DNA of 64,000 nt, taken from Argyresthia goedartella. Its lineage: Eukaryota > Arthropoda > Insecta > Lepidoptera > Argyresthiidae. Numbering within the stretch: the first letter of the stretch is position 1; every line of letters starts with the position of its first letter. Location: contig OX463829.1 of assembly GCA_949825045.1 (NCBI GenBank), positions 5,394,001-5,458,000 of the forward strand. Direction: 5' to 3'. The translations under genes were made by a program, and so were the position numbers. Below are positions 35,342-46,330 of the stretch, one piece after another. Under the pieces are notes generated by a model. It had not been told where the DNA came from and did not search any database. It saw only the letters and a program-made list of their open reading frames with translations.

Positions 35342-36057
35342 GAAGCTGCTGTTCTGCCGCAGAAGCAAAGTGACGAAAGTAAATTCCAACTAGTCGTGGC
35401 GAAATTGGGAAGAGATGCGCTGCAGCAAGTAAGTGACCTCGTTTATAACCAGCCGGCCACCGAAAAGTACAAAGCCATTAAGGAGAGGCTGCTCCAAGTA
35501 TACGAAGAATCGGCGCAGAAGCAATTTCAAAAATTAGTTAATCAGATGGACCTGGGGACACAAAAACCGTCTCAGCTACTGCGCAGAATGAGGGATCTGG
35601 CTCGCAACTGCCAGGCCTCGGATGAGACGTTGCATAGTCTTTGGTTAGCACGATTACCAGCGGCAGTACGAGCGGTTCTGGTAGTAAGTCAGGACCAAGC
35701 ATTAGACAATCTTGCACCAATAGCGGATAAGATAATGGAAAATATCAACGTTAATAAAATCGGAGAAGTTGCCACGAGCTCCACTGCGATGCCACACATG
35801 ATGAACGAGGTACTTGCATTGGTCAACCAGTTAACGCTTGAGGTAGCTGAATTGAGAAGTGAACGCGAGAGAGGCAGATCCACATTCCGAGGACGAGGAG
35901 GATTTCGGGGCAGATCAATGAGTGGGTGGCGGGTACCGAGGCCGAACTCCCAACCGCAACCCAGCAAGAACTCCAGAGAGCCCAGAATGGTTGTGCCATT
36001 ACCACTACAAATTTGGGGGCAAAGCACAGCGTTGTGAAGAACCATGCAATTGGAAGG
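35342..36057 (+). pseudogene. Gypsy gag, C-terminal part with frameshift
   Basis: Resumes with EAAVLPQKQSDESKFQLVVA in the frame of the upstream gag part, continues through the capsid region (LVYNQPATEKYKAIKERLL, LWLARLPAAVRAVL) and an arginine/glycine-rich stretch (RGRGGFRGRSMSG). Near 35990 the frame is lost. In the next frame one reads CHYHYKFGGKAQRCEEPCNW, the cysteine/histidine end typical of such gag proteins, then a stop at 36057. A one-base change in gag therefore disabled it. Confidence 0.8.
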
Positions 36058-36119
36058 GCAGTGAATCTTTAAACCAGTAGCGGCGTACTCCGGGGAGACA
36101 GGATATACAGGAGCCATTA

Positions 36120-36840
36120 ACTACCGTCTCTGCGTTACGGATAACAATACAGGGTGTAGATTTTTGGTGGACACTGGACCTAACGTTAATAATTCAGACT
36201 ACACATTGTTTGCGGCCAATAATACGGAGATTAAAACTAACGGTACAGTAGTCCTGGAATTAAATCTCAACTTGAGACGCGCATTTCGATGGAGGTTCAT
36301 TATAGCAAATGTGAATCAACCTATTATTGGCGCAGACTTTTAGCAGCATTACAGTCTAATGGTAGATTTAGCATCTAAGAAATTAGTCGATAAGATAACT
36401 ACTTTGGCAGTGCCAGGGCCGGTAATTAGTGTAATAGGTTCTATTAGCTCGTTAGACGGGAACAACCCTTACATTGACATTCTATCACGATATCCGGGGA
36501 TAACCAAGCCTGTAGATTTCACAGAACCCCCCAAACATGACATAGAACACTAAATCGAGACTACAGGACCCCAAGTGTTTGCAAAAGCGAGGCCTCTAAA
36601 CCCTGATAAGTATCTTAAAGAAAAACAGGAATTTAAAATCATGCAGGAGAAAGGAATTTGTAGGCCATCGAAGAGCGCTTGGGCCAGCCCCCTGCACGTG
36701 GTGCCCAAAAAGGATGGCGGCTTGCGACCTTGCGGCGAATACAGGCGTCTCAACGCCATAACGGTGCCGGATCGTTACCCAGTCCCAGGATTACACGATT
36801 TTACTTACGGTTTAGCAGGTGAGGTTATATTTAAGGGTAT
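36120..36840 (+). pseudogene. Gypsy protease and truncated reverse transcriptase
   Basis: The protease part reads RLCVTDNNTGCRFLVDTGPN, with the catalytic DTG followed by P instead of the usual A. It runs on to IANVNQPIIGADF and then a TAG where leucine is expected before QHYSLMVDLAS. From 36575 the reverse-transcriptase N-terminus is clear: [40 protein letters not shown] and [18 protein letters not shown]. It stops at 36840, where the 3' LTR begins, so the catalytic YxDD palm is missing. At least one further frame change separates the two parts. Confidence 0.82.
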
Positions 36841-37007
36841 GACTGTAGGGGTATACGATACACTACCACAGGTATATTTATGTCGAGTAAACGTTTTTGG
36901 TAATGACAAGCCAGTCGTGTGTTAGAGTCGCACTTGTAAACTAGTTCGCATCGCGTTCGTGGTGTTTCCTTTAGCTAAAGATAGTGACCACCTTTATAAC
37001 CTATATA

Positions 37008-37961
37008 CCCCAAAACTTAGTACCATTTTTTAAACCTTGACCCCAAAATCTTTTCAAATTATGTATGGAGTTAAGGATGACCTACTCGAATGGTACATTG
37101 GTTTCATGGATGGGTATTTTGAAGGAAACCATTCACCTCTTCTTTCCTGTGTACACTTATTCACCTACACTACACTTAGACCTTCTAGAAAAAGAGATGA
37201 GGGCGTTGGGGTATACTCTTTGTAAGAAATGTTAGACAACTAACAAAGGCGTAACGAGTCTTAAGATATATTTACGCAATACCAGCGAATGTAACTTTAA
37301 TGATAGTGTGGTCCCTATTTTATAATGAAGATAAGCTCTACACAATGGAGATAAGTAGGAGGGACCTATTTAAAAAAAGGCTTATGTTTAAACGATTACC
37401 AAAAACGCACCTATTTTACTACCAATAAATTCGAAATGACTGCCAGAATGGATAAATATCCACCAAATTGTGTTTGGATAAATGATCACCAAACTTCTCT
37501 TTATGTTTTGTGTACTTAAGTTTATGTTTTAAGTATTTTTTGTTGTTCTTACATGTTCAACCTAACACGAAAGATAAAAGGGGCTTCGCTTCACCCCCTT
37601 TACCCTTCACCTAAGCTACCGCAGTATTTTGCCCTGATATTTTTTGCAACTTTTGGTGTTCATTTATCCATATTTGTTGTCTTAAAAAAATGTAAACAAA
37701 AATGACGGTTTGCTGATTCCGCACTTAACAAACAAAAATAAATAACTGTCAGTTCGTAACAGCGTTTGTTTACCTCCTTTTAAATACCTACTTGACTATA
37801 CTTTAGTTATCTAGCCAGCCCGAGGTTCTTGCCTTTCTCCTTGTGTGCTGGTCGCGTATCCGAACAGGCGGTAGAGTTGACTATTATGAACGATCCTAAA
37901 AAATCTTAATGAATAACTGAATTTTGAGTTGATTTGACTTGAGTTATAATTAGGAACTCAC
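37008..37961. other. Non-coding pecanex intron with an inverted-repeat element
   Basis: At 37478-37671 GGATAAATGATCACCAAA and TTTGGTGTTCATTTATCC form imperfect inverted ends. The inside carries AAGCTACCGCAGTATTTTGCC and AACCTAACACGAA, related to the core of MITE family A, so it is probably a diverged relative. A short open stretch at 37037-37225 is not recognised and looks accidental. The rest is unclassified. Confidence 0.45.
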
Positions 37962-38114
37962 GCAGGTGTTCAAAGTGACAATCGACACCGGGTCCGCCGA
38001 GTCGGCGAGCAGGCGGAACGACGCGGGCCGGGTGCGCTCGCGCCGGAACCGTGCGCGTCCGCCAGGCTGGGACGCGCCGTGTATGGGCAGGCTGGCCGCC
38101 GTGGACAGGACGTT
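37962..38114 (-). CDS. pcx: Pecanex internal exon (arginine/serine-rich linker)
   Basis: A 153-bp exon, exactly 51 codons in phase 0 on both sides. The acceptor is CTTATTTCCAG (exon starts 38114) and the donor ACACCTGC|GTGAGT. It reads NVLSTAASLPIHGASQPGGR, ARFRRERTRPASFRLLADSA and DPVSIVTLNTC. High GC and CpG content set it off from the AT-rich introns, as in the other pecanex exons here. Entry phase 0 requires the preceding exon to end in phase 0. Among the five array units only the one at 52778-52856 does that with an open frame. In frame 2 the exon is also open but arginine/proline garbage-like; in frame 1 it has a stop. Identity is by position and phase. Confidence 0.7.
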
Positions 38115-38910
38115 CTGGAAATAAGACTTATTGTGAGATATATTGGGATAAGGCCAGATATATCCAGGCTGACCTCAGTAACTCAAATCGATCGAAAATT
38201 GTTCAAAGGTGAAAGATTTTCCATACTCTAAACGTCAATTTGACTTATGCTCCGTGGATTTTGCTGTGAATGGAGAAGAGGGCACTGTTTGTTTGCATTA
38301 TGTCAAACATTGTCAACAGCAAAACTCAATGGATATTGACAATTCATTTATCTGAATCGAACCTATTTGCTTAAACCTGATTTTCTTACCTTCTCTGCGA
38401 TTCACTTGTAACCTGAGATGAACAAAACTCTTTGCTAAAATTAGGCACTTTGTGTAACAAACTCTATGCGACCTCTATATGGAACTACATGACAGTTTTT
38501 CTTCTACATCGCAGCTAGTGTAAGCGGCTCAGTATTGGACGAAAAAGTGCGTAGGTTGTTGAACAGATGGCGCCACGCGTTCTCGTATCTAAATATATTT
38601 ATCACTCAAGTAATCGATATTTTCGGAGGGAGTATTTGAGCTAGTAAACAGATGACGTCACTGGGATACGATTTGATTTACATACAAACCTACATCGCGC
38701 AATACAAGATACAAAAGAAAGAAAGGTGTAGTAGAAAGACACTACGTTTTCAACCGACCCTTGCGCGACACAGATAATTTCTTTCTCTCTTCATCAATAC
38801 AGAGACTCAATCATCTCAGGTAAAACTAGTAATCTTGTCCTCTATATTCAACCGAGAGCGGACTGCAGAAGGTTCACTACGCTGCCGCTGACCGGCTACT
38901 GACCTGACGT
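38115..38910. other. Non-coding intron DNA
   Basis: No exon recognised. Contains a repeat related to 780-980 in inverted orientation (GATGAACAAAACTCTTTGCT) and a GATGGCGCCACGCG motif like those in the 13.4-kb inverted-repeat element. Confidence 0.4.
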
Positions 38911-38966
38911 CAATGGCGGAATGACCTGGACAAGTTTCTACCAGACTGGGTGGGGGCAGCACAAGA
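38911..38966 (+). repeat. LINE 3'-end remnant split by the BEL element
   Basis: Translates to WRNDLDKFLPDWVGAAQD, resembling the last residues of reverse-transcriptase proteins from RTE-like LINEs common in moths. The continuation after the BEL element (50739-50830) includes GGAGGCCTTTGCCCAGCAGT, a familiar 3'-end stretch of such LINEs. The junction area is itself a palindrome: 22-bp arms at 38945-38966 and 50738-50759. Confidence 0.5.
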
Positions 38967-38971
38967 CCTAT

Positions 38972-39417
38972 TGTTCGATTCCAAATCGATATTCGATCGA
39001 TGGTTTCTGAACGGTCATTTTAATTTGACGTTAGCTGTCAATCTGGCAGTTTTGATAACTGAAAGACGAAAGCCCTCGCAATGTAAACGCGTTTTGATAA
39101 AGTTCGGATTTTCGTGCCCGATTTGTATTTACCAGTAGAAACATAACCTGTGTTGGATACTGTGCTCAGCACTCTGGCCCGCCAGTCATACCTGGTTGGC
39201 TGAAGAACCTGTCTACCAAGAAGAGCCTAGGGTGCACCCGGGCCTTGCAGAGCGACAGGAGGTTGACGGGACCGAAGCACAGACCAGGTTAGATCTACCC
39301 CACATAACTTCAGCTCGGTGAATCGCCGACGTTCATCACTTCTTGGCACCTGATCGTCACGCTACCTCGTAGCTCATGGGCCCCTACGAGGTCATTAGGT
39401 GCTGAGAAGCCTGAACA
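38972..39417 (+). repeat. BEL I 5' LTR
   Basis: 446 bp, TG...CA; matches 50288-50733 apart from about four single-base differences that I could see. It carries a palindromic ATCGATATTCGATCGAT near its start. Confidence 0.9.
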
Positions 39418-39958
39418 ATTTGGTAGCTAGAGCGTGGCTTCCTGAGATTTGCAGCCGTCAAGGGCTCCAGGAAGGCACGATTTGGGACTATCAATCTGTA
39501 GGTATAGGCGGTTAGGTAACTTGGTTGGTTCCTATATCCACATAGATTGGTAGTATTGTAAGCTATAAGTCTATTGCTGGTAGTAGAGAGACAGATATTG
39601 AATTGAAATTTGCATTGAATTACCAGTTAGTCAATCTATTAGTGGTCTAGTAATGCTATTGAATGAATGTTTTGGTTAACATAGGTAGTTACATCTATTG
39701 ATAGCAGGCTATTACATTGTTTTCAGTTTATAGCAATTTGTAACTTGAACTAATATTGACTATCTGTGTGTGTTATAATGATAAAGGGAAACTAAATTGT
39801 TATTTACAGAATTTATATAGATATAAAACTCGGTTCCTATTGTTTAAGGAAAACAAAATTGTTTAAGTTATAGTTTAGGGTTCCCTCGTTTGGGTTATAA
39901 ACTGGAGGGTCCAATAAAATTGAGTTACTGCAAATTGTGAGTAAGTATCGTTCCGATC

Positions 39959-41597
39959 ATGTCGATATCTGAAATCCAGAAGGGTGTTTCTAAGGAACTC
40001 AGATGGTTTTCCTCCGCACACGGTCTGATAGACCGTTTAGATAGGCATGCTGTGGTATTGGAGCGGTCTATGGACGTTAAGGAACGTTACAATAGGGTGC
40101 TCGAATTGTCCGCGCAGGCGGAATCAGTTGATGGCTGTGCACCTGACAGGCTGTCACGGTTGATAGGGGATGTCGACCAATGTATGAAGATGGCAGCTGC
40201 AGCCATGATGGTGACATTGAAGCACCTCTGCCGCATCAGGGATCGGGGTCCAGGTTACCTGCCATAACTATGCCTACTTTTGACGGCGTGTCCGGTGAAT
40301 GGATGAGCTTCATCAATCTGTTCGACAGTTTGGTGCACATGCGATCGGACATTACCAAGTCTGTCAAGATGGCTCAGCTGGTGGCAGCATTGAGGGGTGA
40401 GCCTAGGGAGCTGGTCGCTCATTTGACAGTTACGGAGGGTAACTATGAGACGGCCAGGCAATTGTTGGTCAGACGTTACCACAACAAACGGAGGTTGGCC
40501 GATGCCCAACTGAACCGTTTGTTTAGCATCCCGGTTGTCAACAAGGTCGGGGCCATACAGACGGAGGTTTTGAACCCATTGTTGTCCGTCACCAAGGCTC
40601 TAGAGAATCTTGGACTTCCGGTTGGTGAATGGTCGTACTTACTGTTGTACATTGTACTTTCCCGCCTACCCGCTGACGTGCAGACTCGTTTCGAACAGTC
40701 TCACGGGAGGTCGGCCGAGGACCTGCCCGCCTTCTCCGACTTGGTCGGATTTTTGGAAGACGGGCAGAGAATTTGGGGTTGACGGTCACCCATCCTTCGG
40801 AGCCACAGAGAGCTGCCGGGAGCGCTGTGAGTAGGGGCCCTCCGACGAGGAAGGACCGCACCAACCGGCAGTCGTATGGGACTGTGAGTGAATTGACCCC
40901 ACATGGTGAGTCCTGCCCATGTTGTAGGCAGTTTGCCATCGGGGAACTTAGGGTTCAGGGACGGCGCCGGATGGCCAAGCAGCGGAGCTGGTGTTTCCTG
41001 TGCCTCGGGCCACACATGGCTAGGGACTGCACGCGCACACAAATGTGCGGATATTGTGGTGGGCCCCACAACAATCTGTTGTGCATGAACAGGTCCGGCC
41101 AACAGTCACCACAGGGCCGTACCCAGGGTGACACGGCATGGGGCCCTGAGAATTCGTTTGCGACTCGGAGCGCAACTCAGGGGCCAACGTCCCCACGTGC
41201 ACAGGGCAGTACTAGGGTGCAGGGCCGCACTCAGGATCATTACATGGGGGGCCCTGAATTTTCGGTTGCGACTCAGCATCCGACTCAGCGGGACATTGGG
41301 TGTGTTGAACAGGCCGTAACGGGCGGGTGGCATGGGACACCTTCGAGCTATGCGGGTGCGGTTCGGACGCCGCCTCAGTTGTCGCCCCGCTCGTCGCCTT
41401 GTCCCCGTCGGTCACATGTGAAGTCCCCCCCGCTCATGGAGCGGCCACGGTTGAATTCACGCCCACCCCCCTTTACGGGGCGTCGTAGGGTGGCAATGGA
41501 ACCGGCACGTGGGCCATTTGTACAATGGGACCCTCTGGCGTATAGCTGCATACCTGATCGGTTACAGGCAGATTGGGGCCCCGGGGGCCCTCGCTAG
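39959..41597 (+). pseudogene. BEL I gag, broken by three deletions
   Basis: It starts MSISEIQKGVSKELRWFSSA and is co-linear with the intact gag of the second copy (55711-57426). Compared with it, three deletions are visible. A 43-base loss near 40195-40200 shifts the frame inside the N-terminal helical region. A 10-base loss near 40756 shifts it again after GFLE. A net 24-base loss near 40932, in frame, removes the first zinc knuckle, so CPCCRQ runs into FAIGELR. The later knuckles (CFLCLGPHMARDC, CGYCGGPHNNLLC) and the proline/arginine-rich tail remain. The final TAG at 41595-41597 is shared with copy II and is followed by the protease in the same frame. Gag normally forms the particle and packages RNA. 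Confidence 0.88.
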
Positions 41598-41812
41598 GAA
41601 TTTGCGGCCCAACAATTTGTTGCCCCCCAACCGGAGACGGTGGTGTTACCGATCGCCTCTGTGCTTGTTTGGGATTTGGCGGGCAACCCAACATACGTTC
41701 GCGCCATTAGATTCTGGAGCTCAGGGCTGCATTGTATCGAATGATTTAGCAAAATGGTTGGGCCTCAAGGTAAATAGGTATAATAAATCAATACGGGGCG
41801 TGGGGAATGTTA
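41598..41812 (+). pseudogene. BEL I protease, N-terminal part, cut by Copia
   Basis: Directly after the gag stop the frame continues EFAAQ, then LPIASVLVWDL, and the aspartic protease motif LDSGAQGCIVSNDLAKWLGL. A 2-base deletion at about 41706 (CGCCATTAG where copy II has CGCCCTATTAG) shifts the frame just before the active site. The part ends at GVGNV where the Copia element inserted (target TGTTA, 41808-41812). Confidence 0.85.
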
Positions 41813-42062
41813 TGTTAATAGATGATGTTCAGAGGTCTGCGTGAGGATCTTGGATCCGAAGGAGTAAAATAAAGAGTTTTGTTGGAAATACGCTGTTTAC
41901 TTTTTCGCTAAAATATTGTGAAGTTCCTATTGACAATTACAAGTCACTTAGAACTCAAAACGACAGCTGACACTAGCTTGACGTAAAGCCTAACCAAAGA
42001 GCTTCTATTCAAAACTGGACAAAGCAGGTCACCTATCTTAACATCTTCTCTCTTTGTCAAGT

Positions 42063-45000
42063 TCAGCCAGTGATAGTGTCTTCTCTTCCAAGCATACCAA
42101 TTCTCTTGCAAAGCATCGTCAGCCTGGGTCTGTACAGCGGCTTTGTCATCATGTCAGCCAACTGAAATTCTGACGAAACTTTCGCCACGTCCAGCTCACC
42201 GTCCGTCACAGCTTCTCTGATGAAGAACTCGCGGATCCTTATGTGCTTGGTTCTGCTATGGTATTCATATGGCGGGTTTCTTGCCAACTTTATAGCAGAC
42301 TCGTTATCGACATACAAAACAGGTTTGTATTTCGTATGCTCGACACTCTCAAAAAGTCTTCTGAGCCAGATTATCTCTCGTGCAGTCTCACTAGCGGCAA
42401 CAACTTCTGCTTCAGTGCTCGATATGGCTACAGAAGCCTGTCTATTGCTTTTCCACGAAATAATCCCTCCAGCGTACGTACAGATCATCCCTGATGTAGA
42501 TCTTCCTGTTTCCAAATCTCCACCGTGATCCGAATCGCTGTAGCATCTTAGCTTAGCATCAGACTTTCTTTTGTAGATCAAACCCCAATCTAAAGTTCCT
42601 CTTAGATAACTCAAAATTCGTTTCACTTTGATAATATCCTCACTTGAAGGGTAATCTAGTTTTCTGGAAGCAACCCCAACTGCGTAAGCAATGTCAGGTC
42701 TAGTTCCAACCATAAGATAAGCCAGAGCGCCAACCACTTGTCTATACGGAAACTTTTCTGTCTTAGAATCTTTATCTTCTCCTTTTTCTAGCTTTCCGTC
42801 TTTGATAATCGGTGTTCCTACAGGCTTGCATTCGCTCATGCCGAACCTCTCTAACACCTTTTTGGTATAAGCGGTCTGATTTATTTTCACTGTTCCATCA
42901 TCTTCTCTTGATATTTCTAAACCAAGATAATAGTTAGCAGATTTGGATTTAATTTTGAATCTTTCTTTCAGTTCTGTCAGAAACCTCTGTGCTTCTTCTT
43001 CATCACTGCAAGCTATCAGTCCATCATCTACGTAAAGAGCCAATATTATCATCTTCTCTTCTCTCCTCCTTACGAAGAGGCATGGATCTGCTTCACTCCG
43101 TTTAAAACCAACATTCTGTAAAATTCCTTGAATGCAGTTATTCCAGCATCTCGGTGCTTGTTTAAGTCCGTAAAGGCTCCTCGTTAATTTGCATACTAAG
43201 CCCGTATTGTCGTTATACCCTTCTAGTGGTTTCATTAAAATTTCCTCATCTATGCTTCCATAGAGGAATGCGGTGGATACGTCGAACTGTGACAAGTGCA
43301 TGTTGTCTCTAGCTGCTATACTCAGGATAGTTCTGATCGTGCTCATTTTAGCAACAGGGCTGAAAGTCTCGTAGTAATCCACACCTTTTTTCTGTGAATA
43401 CCCTTTAATGACCAGTCGTGCTTTACAACGCTCTACACTTCCGTCTGGATTTCTCTTAATTTTATAAATCCATTTGCATGAAATAGCCTTTCTTCCTTTC
43501 GGTAAAGGTACCATTTTCCAAGTCTCATTTTCATTCAATGATTTCATTTCTTCTTTCATAGCTATAATCCATTTCTTTTTCTCTTTGGATTCCATAGCTT
43601 CTTTGAATGTTTGAGGTTCTACTATCTCATCATTCAACTCTGCAACCATTGACATCACGAAGTCGTCGAATCTTGCAGGTTTTCTCAATGTTGAACGATC
43701 TCTTAGTCTCATTCCTCCTTGTTCTATATTCGACTCACGAGATTCTATCTCTATTTCTTGCTCTTGTACATTCGACTCTATCTCTTGATTAGATTCTGTC
43801 TGCACTTCTTGTTCTGTGTGATTCTCAGAAGAAGAATCTTTGTACATTTCGTCTTCACTGTCTTCTGGGTCACTTTCTTCTAATTCTATATCGTTTTCTA
43901 TTACTATATCGTTTTCTGTTTCTATGACAGTGTCATTTTCTTCTGTCACTTTCATCACCTTATCTCGATTCAGCAATTCTATTATAGGTCCTGGAATGAT
44001 TATCTTGTTGTTTGGTTTTGTGGGTTGTTCTGTTTCTTCTTTTAAAGCAACGTCCTTCATGTCTACGCAACACTTCACGGTATTTTCTTCAAAAATAACA
44101 TCCCTAGAGCGAATTATCTTGCTCTTCTCTCTAACCCAAACTCTATAACCTTCGTCATTATCATATCCAACCAGTACCCCTTTGACTGACTTTTTATCGA
44201 GTTTCTTTCTTGTGATCTTTGGGATATGTGCATAACATGTACTTCCTATAATTCTCAGATGCTTAATCCTGGGTTTCTTGCTGTACCAGATCTCGTACGG
44301 TGACTTATCTAGCGTGGTTGGACCTGTCCTATTCAATATGTAGACTGCGGTGTCCACCAGCTCAGCCCAAAGACTCTGTGGAAAGTCATTTGTATGCATC
44401 ATAGTTCTCATTGCTTCCACAACGGTCCTGTTCTCTCTTTCAACACATCCATTCTGGTTCGGAGTATGTGGCATAGTCAACCTTTGCTTTATGCCGTACT
44501 TCTGCAGTATTCTTCTTACGTTTTCATTATCAAATTCTCCTCCATTGTCACTTAATAGCTCTCTTACTTTGTGTCCTGTGGTTTGTACCTCAGCTAACAT
44601 CAGTTCAAGCTTGTTATGTACTTCTGACTTCGCTCTCAGAAAATAGACATAGCGGAATTTGCTAAAATCGTCCTTGAAGAGTACGAAATACTTGTTTTTG
44701 GATAAAGAGTTTATGAACGGCCCGCATACATCACCATGTATTAACTCTCCTGGTTCCTTAGCTCTTTCTCTCGTTCCAAATTTCAACTTGTGTGCTTTCC
44801 CGTACATACAACCCTCACATATTTCTCTGTCTAGCTTTAACTTGATTCCAAGTTCTCTCTCCATTACCTTCTTCACATGTGCTTTACTCTGATGAGCCAA
44901 CCTCTCGTGATAAAGTTGCAGCTGGTCCTCTTGTGAAATGTAGTTTATCTCTATTGGTGACTTAGGTCTGATGCTTTTCACATTCAGTTTGAAAAGACCT

Positions 45001-46286
45001 CCCTGTTTTTGTCTTTCGCCAATGATTAACACTTTCCCATGTTGCCACAGCTTACACTCTGTAGTGGTTGACATGAAAAGGCTGTTGTCTAACTTGTCTT
45101 GCGCTGACAGTACTGAAAATAGGTTCTTCTGTATCGAAGGCACGTACCATACATCGTACAATGAGTTCTTTACCTTCCGTCCCTTTACATCAGCCTCTAC
45201 GATTACAGTTCCTTTCCCAACTGCATTGATCGTATCTCCATTTGCTGTTGTTACTGTGTGTGAAGTGTTGAATTCCTCAAACGTCTGGTATAGATCCTTT
45301 CTGTTTGTGACGTGACTTGTAGCCCCATTATCAACAAACCAATGGTCTCTATCTGCAGTAGAATTTGGATTCACTATCATCAGTTCCACGTTATTCACAT
45401 TTGTACTAGGGTCTTCTCTTGACTTCGATGTAGGCTTTGATTTTGGTGGTCGTCCGTCGGATATCCATTTAGAGCAACCTTTTACTCTGTGTCCGATTAC
45501 GCCACAATAATGACATTTGTCCGTGCTCGCAATCACCTTTGCTTTGCTCTTTTGATTTGTCTTTGTTACTCTATTGCCTCTCATGACTAGGGCTTCTATC
45601 TTCTCTTCATTCTTGCATGATAGTGATAAAGCTCGTTCATGATTACACAGTTGAGTTGTTAGATTGTCTACAGTTCTGTCTTCCTTTGACATCATCATCC
45701 AGCTCGATTTAAAAGAAAAATATTCTTCCGGTAAAATATCAAGGATCTTGCAAATTAGGAACAGGTCTGGCAAATTTTCCTTCAGGTGTTCTTTTTTAAG
45801 CTCCCTGGTAAGTTCTGTCCAGATGTTTTTCAATTTGGAGACGTGAGTTGACACTTCACCTCCGGATTGCATGCTGTAGCTGAAGAACTTCATACATAGG
45901 TCGTAGGTTTTACTTTCGGATGTACCATCGTACAGGCGGTGTAACTCTTGCCATACTTCCCTAGCTGTAGTATATCTTAGAACTTTCTCACAGTTCTCTT
46001 GTGACAAATTCGTAGTAATAAGCAATAAGGCTGCGCTATCTGCTGACAAATATTTTTGAAGATCTTCTTCATACTTTCTCTGTTGCACAGGATCTAATTT
46101 TTCTACTAATTCTGTACGTTTCTCGGGGGACATCAGCCTACCCTCAACCACGTCTAGAAGTCTTAATCCTCGCAGTGCGATTAGTACTTTAAATTTCCAC
46201 GTAGCCCAGTTCGTTGTATGAAGCTCTCCAACCTGAATCTTGGCTGCATCCAGCATGGCCTTCTCCATTTTGAACTTTCGGTCCAA
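42063..46286 (-). CDS. Copia gag-pol polyprotein (intact, 1407 residues)
   Basis: One uninterrupted frame in Copia order. The gag region (from MDRKFKMEKAMLDAAKIQVG) ends in a zinc knuckle CHYCGVIGHRVKGC near residue 257. The protease has WFVDNGATSHVT near 316, where DNGA replaces the common DSGA, as in other Copia elements. Integrase shows the HHCC finger (HERLAHQ, then CEGCMYGKAH) and the D-D-E core: HGDVCG near 516, LLSDNGGEFDN near 578, and GCVERENRTV near 614. An acidic spacer follows. Reverse transcriptase has CKARLVIKGYSQKKGVDYY and the catalytic ALYVDDG near 1085. RNase H closes the protein (CYSDSDHGGD, ISSTEAEVVAASE, RTKHIRIREFFIRE). No stop or frameshift is seen; the length is normal for the family. 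Such proteins build the particle, copy the RNA and insert the DNA. Confidence 0.95.
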   Translation of the reverse strand: MDRKFKMEKAMLDAAKIQVGELHTTNWATWKFKVLIALRGLRLLDVVEGRLMSPEKRTELVEKLDPVQQRKYEEDLQKYLSADSAALLLITTNLSQENCEKVLRYTTAREVWQELHRLYDGTSESKTYDLCMKFFSYSMQSGGEVSTHVSKLKNIWTELTRELKKEHLKENLPDLFLICKILDILPEEYFSFKSSWMMMSKEDRTVDNLTTQLCNHERALSLSCKNEEKIEALVMRGNRVTKTNQKSKAKVIASTDKCHYCGVIGHRVKGCSKWISDGRPPKSKPTSKSREDPSTNVNNVELMIVNPNSTADRDHWFVDNGATSHVTNRKDLYQTFEEFNTSHTVTTANGDTINAVGKGTVIVEADVKGRKVKNSLYDVWYVPSIQKNLFSVLSAQDKLDNSLFMSTTTECKLWQHGKVLIIGERQKQGGLFKLNVKSIRPKSPIEINYISQEDQLQLYHERLAHQSKAHVKKVMERELGIKLKLDREICEGCMYGKAHKLKFGTRERAKEPGELIHGDVCGPFINSLSKNKYFVLFKDDFSKFRYVYFLRAKSEVHNKLELMLAEVQTTGHKVRELLSDNGGEFDNENVRRILQKYGIKQRLTMPHTPNQNGCVERENRTVVEAMRTMMHTNDFPQSLWAELVDTAVYILNRTGPTTLDKSPYEIWYSKKPRIKHLRIIGSTCYAHIPKITRKKLDKKSVKGVLVGYDNDEGYRVWVREKSKIIRSRDVIFEENTVKCCVDMKDVALKEETEQPTKPNNKIIIPGPIIELLNRDKVMKVTEENDTVIETENDIVIENDIELEESDPEDSEDEMYKDSSSENHTEQEVQTESNQEIESNVQEQEIEIESRESNIEQGGMRLRDRSTLRKPARFDDFVMSMVAELNDEIVEPQTFKEAMESKEKKKWIIAMKEEMKSLNENETWKMVPLPKGRKAISCKWIYKIKRNPDGSVERCKARLVIKGYSQKKGVDYYETFSPVAKMSTIRTILSIAARDNMHLSQFDVSTAFLYGSIDEEILMKPLEGYNDNTGLVCKLTRSLYGLKQAPRCWNNCIQGILQNVGFKRSEADPCLFVRRREEKMIILALYVDDGLIACSDEEEAQRFLTELKERFKIKSKSANYYLGLEISREDDGTVKINQTAYTKKVLERFGMSECKPVGTPIIKDGKLEKGEDKDSKTEKFPYRQVVGALAYLMVGTRPDIAYAVGVASRKLDYPSSEDIIKVKRILSYLRGTLDWGLIYKRKSDAKLRCYSDSDHGGDLETGRSTSGMICTYAGGIISWKSNRQASVAISSTEAEVVAASETAREIIWLRRLFESVEHTKYKPVLYVDNESAIKLARNPPYEYHSRTKHIRIREFFIREAVTDGELDVAKVSSEFQLADMMTKPLYRPRLTMLCKRIGMLGREDTITG

Positions 46287-46330
46287 AATTCTTTCTGATT
46301 ATTCCTTGGATACCACACGCTCTGCTACCA

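Larger units (their letters stand above)
33794..37002 (+). mobile_element. Ty3/Gypsy LTR retrotransposon, internally deleted, with nested LINE
   Basis: Two LTRs bound the element: 33794-33960 and 36840-37002, both starting TGACTGTAGGGGTATACGA and ending TTATAACCT. They are flanked by the 5-bp duplication ATATA (33789-33793, 37003-37007). Right after the left LTR is a primer-binding-like TGGTGACCCCGAC. Inside are gag (split by a LINE), a protease part and the N-terminal part of reverse transcriptase; then the sequence runs straight into the 3' LTR. The rest of RT, RNase H, integrase and any env are gone. The right LTR also differs by small indels. It is dead and fairly old. Confidence 0.88.

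Noticed and set aside
42220..45846. Numerous + strand frames in the Copia region
   Set aside because: All are antisense to the intact Copia polyprotein and match no family.
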